Below, piece by piece: positions 19,681-27,583 of a stretch of DNA of 64,000 nt. How positions within the stretch are numbered: position 1 is the stretch's first letter; the number at the start of each line of letters is the position of its first letter. The translations under genes were made by a program, and so were the position numbers. Below the pieces are notes generated by a model. The model ran no database searches and was not told the DNA's origin. It saw only the letters and a list, made by a program, of their open reading frames with translations. Source of the DNA: Candidatus Mycobacterium wuenschmannii (lineage in GTDB: Bacteria > Actinomycetota > Actinomycetes > Mycobacteriales > Mycobacteriaceae); assembly GCF_030252325.1 (NCBI RefSeq), contig NZ_CP126981.1, forward strand, positions 3,038,001 to 3,102,000. Reading direction: 5' to 3'.

Positions 19681-19767
19681 GTGTCCGCCCGCGTAGAGCT
19701 CATGCTCACCACTCGCCGCGCAGTCGATCTGTGCCGCATCGCGGGCTGCTGTTGTTGTAGCTGCTGA
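19681..19767 (+). CDS. Leaderless poly-cysteine leader peptide (cysteine-responsive attenuator)
   Basis: A 28-codon ORF begins at GTG 19681 and ends with Cys-Cys-Cys-Cys-Ser-Cys before TGA. It stands 92 bp upstream of a DUF4395-cysA2-sseC operon. In M. smegmatis a leaderless short ORF with clustered Cys codons at this same locus acts as a cysteine-responsive attenuator: ribosome stalling at the Cys codons when cysteine is scarce frees the downstream ribosome binding site. The sequence here has all the parts: likely -10 element, GTG at the expected transcript start, Cys run, hairpin and AGGAG site. The gene is too short for normal ORF calling. Confidence 0.9.
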   Translation: MSARVELMLTTRRAVDLCRIAGCCCCSC

Positions 19768-19808
19768 GTAGCCGCGCCTTTCGCGCCGCGCTCGGAGCAA
19801 CCAAACCC

Positions 19809-19825
19809 CGTGGCGCGCCGCCACG
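19809..19825 (+). promoter_or_regulatory. Hairpin between poly-Cys leader and DUF4395 gene
   Basis: CGTGGCG and CGCCACG form a perfect 7-bp stem around a 3-base loop, 42 bp after the leader stop and 23 bp before the AGGAG ribosome site at 19848-19852. It is a natural candidate for part of the switch that exposes or hides the site according to ribosome position on the Cys codons. Pairings with upstream C/G-rich segments are also possible. Confidence 0.55.
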
Positions 19826-19859
19826 AATCTCGTGCACAAGGCAAATCAGGAGCAGCAAC

Positions 19860-20321
19860 ATGTCGGACACCAAGGCCCCCGATCAGGTGGACGTCCGTGG
19901 CCCGCGCTTCGCGGCCTGGATCACCACCGCGGTCCTGGTCGTCGCGCTGCTGGTGTCCGGTGTCAACCCGCAGGCCGCCGCGGTCATCCTCGCCGCGCAG
20001 AGCGTCGTCTTCGCGATCGGCGCCGCCGCCGGACCGCGCCGTCACCCCTACGGCTTGGTGTTCGCCAAGCTCGTCGCGCCGCGATTGAGCCCGGTCAGCG
20101 AGCGCGAGCCCGTCGCCCCCCTGAAGTTCGCTCAGCTGGTCGGCCTGCTCTTTGCGGCCCCGGCGTCGATCGGATTTGCTACGGGCGCTTTACTGTTCGG
20201 CGTCGTGCTCACCGGGGCGGCGCTGGTCGCCGCCTTCCTCAACGCGGCCTTCGGCATCTGCCTGGGCTGCCAGCTTTACCCGCTCGTGGCGCGCCTGAAG
20301 CCGGCCCACAGCACTTCCTAG
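19860..20321 (+). CDS. DUF4395 membrane protein
   Basis: A 153-residue protein with about four membrane helices (AWITTAVLVVALLVSG, AAAVILAAQSVVFAIGAAAG, LVGLLFAAPASIGFATGALL, VVLTGAALVAAFLNAAFGI) and a short C-terminal tail with a CxxC-type pair (GICLGCQLYPLV). DUF4395 proteins are often encoded next to rhodanese sulfurtransferases. The context between a cysteine attenuator and cysA2 suggests a membrane role in sulfur uptake or transfer, but the activity is not known. The start has AGGAG at good spacing. Confidence 0.85.
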   Translation: MSDTKAPDQVDVRGPRFAAWITTAVLVVALLVSGVNPQAAAVILAAQSVVFAIGAAAGPRRHPYGLVFAKLVAPRLSPVSEREPVAPLKFAQLVGLLFAAPASIGFATGALLFGVVLTGAALVAAFLNAAFGICLGCQLYPLVARLKPAHSTS

Positions 20322-20341
20322 CGATCGAAAGGATCTCCCCT

Positions 20342-21175
20342 ATGGCACGCTCCGACGTCCTGGTCTCCGCAGACTGGGCCCAGAGCAATCTCGATGCCGA
20401 TCACGTGGTGTTCGTCGAGGTTGACGAAGACACCAGCGCCTACGACGACGGCCACATCGCCGGCGCGGTGAAGCTGGATTGGCGTACCGATCTGCAAGAC
20501 CCGATCCGCCGCGACTTCGTCGACGCCCAGCAGTTCTCCAAGCTGCTCAGCGATCGAGGCATTGCCAACGGCGACACCGTCGTCCTCTACGGCGGCAACA
20601 ACAACTGGTTCGCCGCGTACGCCTACTGGTACTTCAAGCTGTACGGCCACGAGGACGTCAAGCTGCTCGACGGTGGCCGCAAGAAGTGGCAGCTGGACGG
20701 CCGCGCGTTCTCCACCGACGCGGTGGAGCGTCCCGCCACCAGTTACACCGCCAAGCCCGCCGACAACTCGATCCGTGCCTTCCGCGACGAGGTGATCGCC
20801 GCCATCGGCGCCAAGAACCTGGTCGACGTCCGCTCGCCGGATGAGTTCTCCGGCAAGATCCTGGCCCCGGCCCATCTGCCGCAGGAGCAGAGCCAGCGGC
20901 CCGGACACATCACCAGCGCGATCAACGTGCCCTGGAGCAGGGCCGCGAACGACGACGGCACCTTCAAGTCCGACGACGAGTTGGCCAAGATCTACGCCGA
21001 CGCCGGTCTGGACGGTTCGAAGGAAACGATTGCTTACTGTCGGATCGGGGAACGTTCGTCGCACACCTGGTTCGTCCTGCAGGAACTCCTCGGACACCAG
21101 AACGTCAAGAACTACGACGGCAGTTGGACTGAATACGGCTCCCTGGTTGGGGCCCCGATCGAGTTGGGAAGCTGA
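20342..21175 (+). CDS. cysA2: Thiosulfate sulfurtransferase (two-domain rhodanese) CysA2
   Basis: A 277-residue double rhodanese starting at ATG 20342, 20 bp after the DUF4395 stop behind a GAAAGGA site. The N-terminal inactive domain has DDGHIAGAVKLDWRTDLQD; the C-terminal domain carries the active-site loop YCRIGERSSHTWFVL, with the catalytic Cys at about residue 233. The enzyme transfers sulfane sulfur from thiosulfate to thiophilic acceptors. It matches the mycobacterial CysA2/CysA3 (Rv0815c) group. Expression is expected to follow the upstream cysteine attenuator. Confidence 0.95.
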   Translation: MARSDVLVSADWAQSNLDADHVVFVEVDEDTSAYDDGHIAGAVKLDWRTDLQDPIRRDFVDAQQFSKLLSDRGIANGDTVVLYGGNNNWFAAYAYWYFKLYGHEDVKLLDGGRKKWQLDGRAFSTDAVERPATSYTAKPADNSIRAFRDEVIAAIGAKNLVDVRSPDEFSGKILAPAHLPQEQSQRPGHITSAINVPWSRAANDDGTFKSDDELAKIYADAGLDGSKETIAYCRIGERSSHTWFVLQELLGHQNVKNYDGSWTEYGSLVGAPIELGS

Positions 21176-21177
21176 TT

Positions 21178-21480
21178 ATGTGCTCTGCGCCGAAGCAAGG
21201 ACAGACCCTGCCGGCCAGCGTCGACCTGGAGAAGGAAACCGTCATCACCGGACGCGTGGTGGATGGCTCGGGTCAGACCGTGGGCGGTTCATTCGTGCGG
21301 CTGCTGGACTCCTCGGGCGAGTTCACCGCCGAGGTGGTCGCGTCGGCGACCGGTGACTTCCGGTTCTTCGCGGCCCCCGGTTCGTGGACGCTGCGTGCGC
21401 TGTCCGCCGCCGGCAACGGCGACGCGATCGTCGAGCCCAAGGGCGCCGGCATCCACGAGGTCGACGTCAAGATCGCCTGA
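21178..21480 (+). CDS. sseC: SseC-type DUF1416 protein
   Basis: A 100-residue protein starting 2 bp after the cysA2 stop. It has a CSAPKQGQTLPASVDLEKE N terminus, then a small beta-sandwich (VITGRVVDGSGQTVGGSFVRL, SATGDFRFFAAPGSWTLRALS) resembling carboxypeptidase-regulatory-like folds. Mycobacterial SseC proteins always accompany cysA2/cysA3; the conserved N-terminal Cys suggests a sulfur acceptor, but no activity is established that I know of. Same operon. Confidence 0.9.
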   Translation: MCSAPKQGQTLPASVDLEKETVITGRVVDGSGQTVGGSFVRLLDSSGEFTAEVVASATGDFRFFAAPGSWTLRALSAAGNGDAIVEPKGAGIHEVDVKIA

Positions 21481-21507
21481 GCGCGTTGTCGAACTAGACT
21501 CGTCGAC

Positions 21508-21606
21508 GTGGTTCTGTTCTTCGAGATCTTGCTCATCGCGGCCGTGGTGTTCATTTCCTGGTTCGCGCTGTACACGCTGTATCGGCTGATCACCGACGAG
21601 TCGTGA
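21508..21606 (+). CDS. Small membrane protein, 32 residues
   Basis: A GTG-initiated ORF of 32 codons encoding one hydrophobic helix ([20 protein letters not shown]) and a short polar tail ending ITDES. It fits exactly between sseC (27 bp upstream) and the nitrobindin gene, whose GTG overlaps its stop (GTGA, 21603-21606). The overlap and single clean helix make it likely to be translated. No function is known to me. Confidence 0.65.
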   Translation: MVLFFEILLIAAVVFISWFALYTLYRLITDES

Positions 21607-22283
21607 CGGGCAGCGAGGGTTCCGACGACGCCGACGACGCGGTGGGTCGCATCCCCGGGTCGGGCGACCGTGCGGTGGCCGCCGCGGCGGAGCGCGCCAA
21701 GGCCACTGCGAGCCGCAACATCCCGGTCTTCGACGACCTGCCGGGCCCCGCGGACACCGCCAACCTGCGCGAAGGCGCCAACCTCAACGACGCCCTGCTG
21801 GCACTGCTGCCGCTGGTCGGGGTGTGGCGCGGGGAAGGTGAAGGCCGCGGCGCCGACGGCGACTACCGGTTCGGCCAGCAGATCATCGTGTCGCACGACG
21901 GCAGCGACTACCTGAATTGGGACTCCCGGTCCTGGCGGATCGGCGAGACCGGTGAGTACGAAGCGCCCGATCTGCGCGAGACCGGGTACTGGCGCTTCGT
22001 CGACGAACCCGACGACCCGTCCGAGTCGCAGGCCATCGAACTACTGCTGGCGCACTCCGCCGGCTATGTCGAACTGTTCTACGGACGCCCACTCAATCAG
22101 TCATCGTGGGAGCTGGCCACCGACGCGCTGGCCCGCAGCCGATCCGGTGTGCTGGTCGGCGGGGCCAAGCGGCTGTACGGGATCGTCGAGGGCGGCGATT
22201 TGGCCTACGTCGAGGAGCGGGTGGACGCCGACGGCGGACTCATTCCGCATCTGTCGGCGCGGCTGTCGAGATTCGTGGGCTGA
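21603..22283 (+). CDS. Nitrobindin-family heme-binding beta-barrel protein
   Basis: A 226-residue protein of the FABP-like/nitrobindin family (M. tuberculosis Rv0813c). The diagnostic GVWRGEGEG motif is at about residues 75-83, followed by barrel strands [21 protein letters not shown] and [17 protein letters not shown]. Characterised relatives bind heme and isomerise peroxynitrite or bind NO. Residues 1-60 are a low-complexity acidic/Ala-rich leader not needed for the barrel. The start GTG overlaps the small membrane gene, and a strong hairpin lies downstream. Confidence 0.9.
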   Translation: MTGSEGSDDADDAVGRIPGSGDRAVAAAAERAKATASRNIPVFDDLPGPADTANLREGANLNDALLALLPLVGVWRGEGEGRGADGDYRFGQQIIVSHDGSDYLNWDSRSWRIGETGEYEAPDLRETGYWRFVDEPDDPSESQAIELLLAHSAGYVELFYGRPLNQSSWELATDALARSRSGVLVGGAKRLYGIVEGGDLAYVEERVDADGGLIPHLSARLSRFVG

Positions 22284-22676
22284 CAAGGTAATTCGGGCTG
22301 TCCAGAAATGGGGCAGCCCCCGAGCCGTAGTTCCTGGTTGGACAGACCGGAGGCTCGGGGGCCGGGTGACTGCGGGGAATTCGCCAGCGCACGCAGGTGA
22401 CTCTTCCCCTGGTGCTGCTAGCGGGCAGCCACCTCACAAGTCCAATAAGCTATCAATTTCTCGGACCACCTCCTCTCCTGTGTACTGGCGAAGTTACCAC
22501 TGACCCTGAAGGGGCTGCTAGGGATATATTTCAGGCCATTTCAAGTAGGGCGGCGGTACGTGCCCGTACGCCCCGAAACACCCCCGGCGGCCGGGGTGAC
22601 GCCGAGGTGAGCGGGTTTGCTGATAGCTGAACGTCGGCTGCGGCACATGTCGGCGCACGCTGGGATACTCGAAGGT
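22284..22676. other. Gene-free junction between the nitrobindin gene and the accessory island
   Basis: This 393-bp stretch holds no convincing gene. Its first part carries the structured element described separately at 22295-22362. From about 22430 the sequence becomes visibly richer in A/T, marking the left end of the foreign-looking block. I found no integrase, transposase or clear direct repeat. A -10-like GATACT just before 22677 may drive the first island gene. Confidence 0.6.
22295..22362 (+). terminator. Strong hairpin with mutually exclusive alternative pairings
   Basis: GCCCCCGAGCC (22316-22326) pairs perfectly with GGCTCGGGGGC (22352-22362), an 11-bp G/C-rich stem suitable as a factor-independent terminator for the sulfur operon, although no U-tract follows. 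Two competing pairings overlap it: GGGCTG (22295-22300) with CAGCCC (22314-22319), and CTGTCCA (22298-22304) with TGGACAG (22339-22345). Confidence 0.55.
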
Positions 22677-23291
22677 ATGGAACCTCCCACACCCGCCGAG
22701 AACGTCTACCTGCCCGCTGGCGGGGATCCCGCTGTGATCGTGCGGTGGATCGGGCAGAACGTCAGCGACGGCGACTACACCCGGCGCGTGCTTTTCGTCC
22801 CGAGCACGAACCACTTCGACGCTCGTGACGACGCGGTGAAGGTGTACGGCGGCAACGGCAACATCGGCACGAACAAGAGTCCCGGCGTTACACGCGGCGG
22901 CCCGGTGTTCGCCTTCGCGCCCGATATTCAGTTGCTCGGCTACGCGCTGCAGGCCGCTGATGGGGTTCTACTCGCCGTCGCGGCTCATGCCGACGAAGAA
23001 ATTGCGGGGTGGGTCGCGGCGACGAAGGCACTCAACGTGTTGACCGGCGAACGCCACCCCGGCGTGCCTGACGACAATCACGAAGCCCTTGTTGACCTCG
23101 AGGACGCCGGATACAACGGTTACCACTCGCCAGGGGCCTTCCTGCTCGCGAAGTGCGGAGAGCCGGTCACCATCTTGCGCGAAGCTGGGTACTCCTACCG
23201 ATTTGTCGCCGGATACCTGCTGGCGCTCGGTTCGCCCCCGCGCCGCCTTGGCGAAGACCTTAAGAAGATCTACCAACGGTCCTATAACTGA
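22677..23291 (+). CDS. Island protein 1, unknown function (204 residues)
   Basis: An intact ORF; I placed the start at ATG 22677 (EPPTPAENVYLPAGGDPAVI). Alternative in-frame starts lie at 22617 and 22647. A GATACT box ends about 10 bp before the ATG, which would suit a leaderless transcript. The protein looks soluble: a beta-rich centre (RRVLFVPSTNHFDA, GGPVFAFAPDIQLLGYALQ), then Ala-rich helices and a basic C-terminal helical part (ILREAGYSYRFVAGYLLALG). I do not recognise the family. It has no signal peptide. It is the first of three same-strand genes in the A/T-richer block. Confidence 0.65.
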   Translation: MEPPTPAENVYLPAGGDPAVIVRWIGQNVSDGDYTRRVLFVPSTNHFDARDDAVKVYGGNGNIGTNKSPGVTRGGPVFAFAPDIQLLGYALQAADGVLLAVAAHADEEIAGWVAATKALNVLTGERHPGVPDDNHEALVDLEDAGYNGYHSPGAFLLAKCGEPVTILREAGYSYRFVAGYLLALGSPPRRLGEDLKKIYQRSYN

Positions 23292-23380
23292 CCAAACCCC
23301 ATACGCCCCATAGGTATCAGGGGCGGATAGCGCGGCGCGGCACGCCCGAAGGTGTCGGTGCCCGCTGGGACGATTGCCGC

Positions 23381-24277
23381 GTGAACGATGAGGACGCCGA
23401 CCCCGGCACTAAAGCCGATGAAACGGCAACCGAAGTGACCGAGACCTTTCAGACCCCATTCGGCACCGAGTACGCCAAACGCAAGGCCGAATTGCAGGCG
23501 ATGCCTGGGTTCCGACTGCACGATGACATCGACTCTCTGAGGCGCGCTGGGCACGTTATGTCCAAGAACGCCGAGGAGCTGAATAGGCACGCCGCGAAGT
23601 TCCTGCAACGGCGAAAGATGGCTCGCGACACCACCGACGAATACGCAGACGAACTGGTTCGGTACCTGCACAACTACCTCACGTCAGTTACGTCGCTGAT
23701 CGACTCGCAGCGGGTTGTGATGCGGCACTGCTGGGGTAACCGTTCGGATTTCGAGACGGGCGCGTACCGAGAACACGTCAAGACGTCATTCAGTACCGGT
23801 GAAGCCGAGTTCATGAAGGATCTCCGGAGCTACTGCACGCATCGCTCAATTCCCTTGCCAGGCATCAGCACTAATTTCTCCTGGGTTCAAGGTGGACCGA
23901 CGATCATGGAGAACAAGCTGACACTGGACCGCGACAAGCTGCTTGATTGGGACAGTTGGACTGCGCCCGCGAAAGGGTATCTGCGAGCCCAAGACGAAAG
24001 GTTCGACCTTCTACCGATTCTCTACAGCTACGTCACTACCGCAGCGGAGTTCTACGACTGGTTCGTGAACGAGATCAGGGAGCGTAACGCCGACGACATT
24101 GCTCAGTACAGCAAGGCCGTAGATGACTACAACAAGTGGTACAGGGAAGAAATGGGGATGAACACCGAGAACTATCGCAAGCTGTTTGGTCCCCCGCCCG
24201 GAGAAGGAAATAGGTCACAGCGGCGTAGCCAGCGGAAGCAGCCAAAGCGGACAACCAAACGCAAACGGCGCAAATAA
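23381..24277 (+). CDS. Island protein 2, unknown function (298 residues, basic tail)
   Basis: A GTG-initiated ORF (23381) for a mostly helical, charged protein. The N terminus is acidic (NDEDADPGTKADETATEV). The centre contains long helices (HDDIDSLRRAGHVMSKNAEEL, YADELVRYLHNYLTSVTSLI) and a conserved-looking DWDSWTAPAKGYL segment. The last 30 residues are strongly basic (QRRSQRKQPKRTTKRKRRK), suggesting nucleic-acid or membrane-surface contact. There is no enzyme motif I recognise. Base composition is lower in G+C than the flanking chromosome. Confidence 0.7.
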   Translation: MNDEDADPGTKADETATEVTETFQTPFGTEYAKRKAELQAMPGFRLHDDIDSLRRAGHVMSKNAEELNRHAAKFLQRRKMARDTTDEYADELVRYLHNYLTSVTSLIDSQRVVMRHCWGNRSDFETGAYREHVKTSFSTGEAEFMKDLRSYCTHRSIPLPGISTNFSWVQGGPTIMENKLTLDRDKLLDWDSWTAPAKGYLRAQDERFDLLPILYSYVTTAAEFYDWFVNEIRERNADDIAQYSKAVDDYNKWYREEMGMNTENYRKLFGPPPGEGNRSQRRSQRKQPKRTTKRKRRK

Positions 24278-24294
24278 CTTTGGGGAACTGAACA

Positions 24295-24951
24295 ATGATC
24301 TTCAACTTCGGCAGCCAAGCGGTATCGGTTTGGACATACTTAGGTCCGATGCTCCTATTTGGTGCATCAATCGTGGCGACAGGTGTCACGTTCTTCGGCA
24401 TCCTGAAGAGCAACAAGACGACCCGTGACGCCACTGCCGCTGCTGACAAGCGAGCGGCTGACGACCGTATTGAGTTATGCGATAGAGACTTTCACACTTG
24501 GCGACGCGATTCGCTGTTGCAAATCGGCTCCAGGGCAATCGAAGTCGCGCTTAATGTGCAAGACGACCTAAACCGAATTGCAATCATGCCACTGACCAGA
24601 GATGTACCAGACATTATCGAGCAGTCGGGCAGAAAGATCGGTGTCTGCGGATTGCAGTTGCGCCTTTTAGGCGCACATAAAGCGGGCGACCGTTGTCGCG
24701 ATCTCCGAACGTTCATCGGTAGTCGCGACATGTTGAACGGAATGCTTGAGTTCAACCAGCACTACCGGCGATCCCTTGAACCCAGCAGCGCACACGATGC
24801 GGAACTCACGGACGCCGTGCGAATGATGCGTGCGCGGTTCGAACGGGACATAGACCAACTGAACAGCCTTCGAGGGGCGTTCGGCGAGACGATAGAACAC
24901 GAGCTACTCAGGCTGAGCGTTCCAGAACAGGCACCCGCGAAACCTGCTTAA
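24295..24951 (+). CDS. Island protein 3, N-terminally membrane-anchored, unknown function (218 residues)
   Basis: Starts at ATG 24295, 17 bp after gene 2, with GGGGAA upstream, so the two are probably cotranscribed. Residues 10-35 form one membrane helix (VWTYLGPMLLFGASIVATGV). A charged helical cytosolic domain follows (NKTTRDATAAADKRAADDRIE and further coiled segments). This one-helix-plus-coiled-domain layout is common among phage-borne and defence-associated effectors, but no specific family is recognised. It is the most A/T-rich gene of the block. Confidence 0.7.
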   Translation: MIFNFGSQAVSVWTYLGPMLLFGASIVATGVTFFGILKSNKTTRDATAAADKRAADDRIELCDRDFHTWRRDSLLQIGSRAIEVALNVQDDLNRIAIMPLTRDVPDIIEQSGRKIGVCGLQLRLLGAHKAGDRCRDLRTFIGSRDMLNGMLEFNQHYRRSLEPSSAHDAELTDAVRMMRARFERDIDQLNSLRGAFGETIEHELLRLSVPEQAPAKPA

Positions 24952-25505
24952 CCCCCAGAAATGCAAGCGCTGCAACGGGTGTCGGTGGAGGACCGCAGGT
25001 GTGGCTTGGTGAGTTGGCTGTACCTACGGCCCCACCACCGACGGGTGACGCCAGTCACTAAAAGTCACCCCGCTTGACCCGGCACCAGCGAGGACAGCCA
25101 GCGCCGGGAAACTTCATCTGCGCACCTGTCGTGCTGCACACCGTTGCGTGCGGTAGTCGGGTGCAACGCCCGCTGACTTGCCACTGTAGGCACCGCCGTC
25201 GTCAGGTTCGACGTGCTCTAGCCCGCGAGGGGTCAACCCTGCACCGTGACTGTATTCGGACGGCCTGCCGCAGCTTCGCGGTTCGTCGTAGTGGAACGGC
25301 CAGTCATCAAGCGTTGTGTGCGCCATCGTGCGCCTACAGGTTGATCGCTGAGACGGTGTAGCTACCCGACGCCTTGACCTGAACGACCGCCACAGCGCGG
25401 CGATGACGGGTTACCTACGCCAAGGCCGCGCTGAAAGAAGCTCTCTACCACGGGGATTTAGCCCAATTGCCTTCGATCAGGCGCAAACCACGCCGACAAC
25501 CGATT
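24952..25505. other. Gene-poor right end of the island
   Basis: A 554-bp stretch without a convincing full gene. Just after gene 3 one frame reads QKCKRCNGCRWRT before a stop, which resembles the Cys-pair start of a small phage-type zinc ribbon and may be a decayed fragment. A 70-codon minus-strand ORF is listed separately. No tRNA, integrase or obvious attachment repeat was found here. The pabC-like gene resumes the conserved chromosomal order at 25506. Confidence 0.5.
25114..25326 (-). CDS. Possible small protein, 70 residues
   Basis: A minus-strand ORF starting at ATG 25326, with a composition not typical of a G/C shadow frame (TLDDWPFHYDEPRSCGRP near the N terminus). It has no good ribosome binding site and no family I recognise. 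It could be a residual phage gene or chance. Confidence 0.25.
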   Translation of the reverse strand: MAHTTLDDWPFHYDEPRSCGRPSEYSHGAGLTPRGLEHVEPDDGGAYSGKSAGVAPDYRTQRCAARQVRR

Positions 25506-26378
25506 TCAGCGATCGCTGACGATGGCGGCGTCGACCAACTCGGCGAATTCAGCTGACAGCGGAGTGCGCGGCAATTGTTTGCCATCGAGGGTGTGCACCC
25601 GGGCGGCCAGAGTCATGCTCGACACCAGCCAGATGCCTTGTGCGGCATGTAAATCGGCGACCCGCAGGGCCCGGTAGTCGCAGTCGTAGCCCTTGGCCCG
25701 CGCGACGCCGAACAACGCCTGCTGGGTGGTGCCACGCAGAATCGGATACCAGGGGGGCGGGGTCAACAGGCACACATTGCCGTCGTCGCCGGTGGCGGCG
25801 ATGACGACCGTGGACCGCGGCCCTTCCAGGATGTAGCCGTCGGAGCTGACGAAGACGACGTCGCCGGCGCCGTGGCGGTCGGCGTGCCGCAGCGCCGCCA
25901 TGTTGATCGCGTACGACAGCGTCTTGGCGCCGGCCACCAGCCACGGCATGTGCTCGACCCCGGCCGACGGCAGTTCGCGGGGCAGCGTGATCGCGGCAAG
26001 TCCGTCGGAGCGGACGGCACTAATCCGCTCGGCGACCGGATTCACCATCACGTAGGCGGTGGGCCCCGAGCCGCTTTCCCGCCCGCGGCTGTAGACCAAC
26101 CGCATCGCGGCCTCGTCGGTGGTGCCGCCGGTCCACTGCCGCGTTGCGATGTCGATGGCGCGCCGCCACGCCGGCAGGTCCGGCTCCGGTAGGTCGAGCA
26201 GTTTCGCCGAGTGGCCGAGCCGGCCCAGATGGGCCTCGATCAGGCAGGCCCGGCCGTCGCGGACCAGCAGCGTCTCGAAGACGCCGTCGCCGCGGACCGC
26301 CGCGAGGTCGTCGGCGAACAGCAGCGGAGCGTCCGGCGGATGTACCTTGCCGTCGAGGGTGACGATGACGCCGGTCAT
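25506..26378 (-). CDS. Aminodeoxychorismate lyase / branched-chain-aminotransferase-fold enzyme
   Basis: A 290-residue class IV PLP enzyme starting at ATG 26378 (a longer frame upstream enters the neighbouring gene). Family marks are FADDLAAVRGDGVFETLLV, RLVYSRGRESG, the lysine region LVAGAKTLSYAINMAALR, and VVFVSSDGYILEGPRSTVV. Such enzymes convert aminodeoxychorismate to p-aminobenzoate for folate or act as D-amino-acid or branched-chain aminotransferases. The position matches M. tuberculosis Rv0812, described as a PabC-type lyase. It is divergent from the folate-binding YgfZ gene, which supports a folate link. Confidence 0.85.
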   Translation of the reverse strand: MTGVIVTLDGKVHPPDAPLLFADDLAAVRGDGVFETLLVRDGRACLIEAHLGRLGHSAKLLDLPEPDLPAWRRAIDIATRQWTGGTTDEAAMRLVYSRGRESGSGPTAYVMVNPVAERISAVRSDGLAAITLPRELPSAGVEHMPWLVAGAKTLSYAINMAALRHADRHGAGDVVFVSSDGYILEGPRSTVVIAATGDDGNVCLLTPPPWYPILRGTTQQALFGVARAKGYDCDYRALRVADLHAAQGIWLVSSMTLAARVHTLDGKQLPRTPLSAEFAELVDAAIVSDR

Positions 26379-26417
26379 GGAGGAAGAGCCTATCGCCGGG
26401 TTCCGTAGAGTTGGTGT

Positions 26418-27500
26418 GTGTCCGCAGTTCCCGCACCCGAAACGGGCCCCGACGCCGGCGCCATCTGGCACTACGGCGATCCGCTCGGCGAGCAGCGCGC
26501 CGGCGAGACCGGTGCCGCCCTGGTCGATCGGTCGCACCGCGGCGTGCTCACGCTGTCCGGCGCCGACCGGCAGACCTGGCTGCACACCATCTCGACCCAG
26601 CACGTCAGCGACCTGCCCGACGGCGCGACCACTCAGAACCTGAGCCTCGACGGGCAGGGCCGCGTCGAGGATCACTGGGTCCAGACCGAACTCGACGGCG
26701 TCACCTATCTCGACACCGAGCCGTGGCGGGCCGAACCGCTGCTCGCGTTTCTCACCAAGATGGTGTTCTGGTCGAAGGTGACTCCGGCCGCGGCGGATCT
26801 GGCGGTGCTCTCGCTGCTCGGACCGCGACTCGGCGACGCGGCCGTGCTCGACGCACTCGGGGTGGACGCGCTGCCTGACACGTCATTCGCGACACCGCTG
26901 AGCGGCGGTGGGTTCGTGCGCCGGATGCCGGAGGCGAACCCGGGCCAGATCGAACTCGACGTCCTGGTCGACCGCGCCCATCTCGCGGATGTGCGACAGC
27001 GGATGATCGACGCGGGGGTACGCCCGGCGGGAGTGTGGGCCTACGAGGCTCACCGCGTCGCGGCCGTCCGCCCGAGGCTCGGCGTCGACACTGACGAGCG
27101 CACCATCCCGCACGAAGTCGGCTGGATCGGTGGCGCGGTCCACCTCGACAAGGGCTGCTATCGCGGTCAGGAGACCGTGGCCCGGGTCCACAACCTGGGC
27201 AAACCACCCCGGATGCTGGCGTTGCTGCACCTGGACGGGTCGGTCGATCGGCCCGCGACCGGCGACCCGGTGCTGGCCGGGGGGCGCGCGGTCGGTCGGC
27301 TGGGAACCGTCGTCGAGCATGTCGATCTGGGCCCGGTCGCGCTGGCGCTGCTCAAGCGCGGCATCCCCGCCGACACCGCCCTGAGCACCGGCGGCGATGC
27401 CGGTGTTGCCGCGACCATCGACGCCGAATCGCTACCGACGGCCGGTGGGCCGGGTGCCGGTCGGATGGCCGTGGACCGGCTGCGCGGAACGGTCCGATGA
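26418..27500 (+). CDS. ygfZ: YgfZ/GcvT-type folate-binding protein
   Basis: A 360-residue protein starting at GTG 26418, 39 bp from the divergent lyase start. It contains the YgfZ signature KGCYRGQE (in LDKGCYRGQETVARVHNLG, about residue 240) with its conserved Cys, and the glycine-cleavage-T fold (LVDRSHRGVLTLSGADRQTWLH, TTQNLSLDGQGRVEDHWV). YgfZ uses tetrahydrofolate in maintaining iron-sulfur enzymes. The equivalent gene is Rv0811c. The protein is slightly longer than E. coli YgfZ. Confidence 0.9.
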   Translation: MSAVPAPETGPDAGAIWHYGDPLGEQRAGETGAALVDRSHRGVLTLSGADRQTWLHTISTQHVSDLPDGATTQNLSLDGQGRVEDHWVQTELDGVTYLDTEPWRAEPLLAFLTKMVFWSKVTPAAADLAVLSLLGPRLGDAAVLDALGVDALPDTSFATPLSGGGFVRRMPEANPGQIELDVLVDRAHLADVRQRMIDAGVRPAGVWAYEAHRVAAVRPRLGVDTDERTIPHEVGWIGGAVHLDKGCYRGQETVARVHNLGKPPRMLALLHLDGSVDRPATGDPVLAGGRAVGRLGTVVEHVDLGPVALALLKRGIPADTALSTGGDAGVAATIDAESLPTAGGPGAGRMAVDRLRGTVR

Positions 27501-27583
27501 CGTTCTTCAGCGGGTGCGGGGCGCAACAGCACGCGGCCACCGGGCACGCTAAACTGTCGACAGGACAATAAACACAAAACGAT

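Noticed and set aside
22284..25505. Prophage or integrative element with attachment sites
   Set aside because: No integrase, excisionase or flanking direct repeat could be found, so the block is called an island of unknown origin only.
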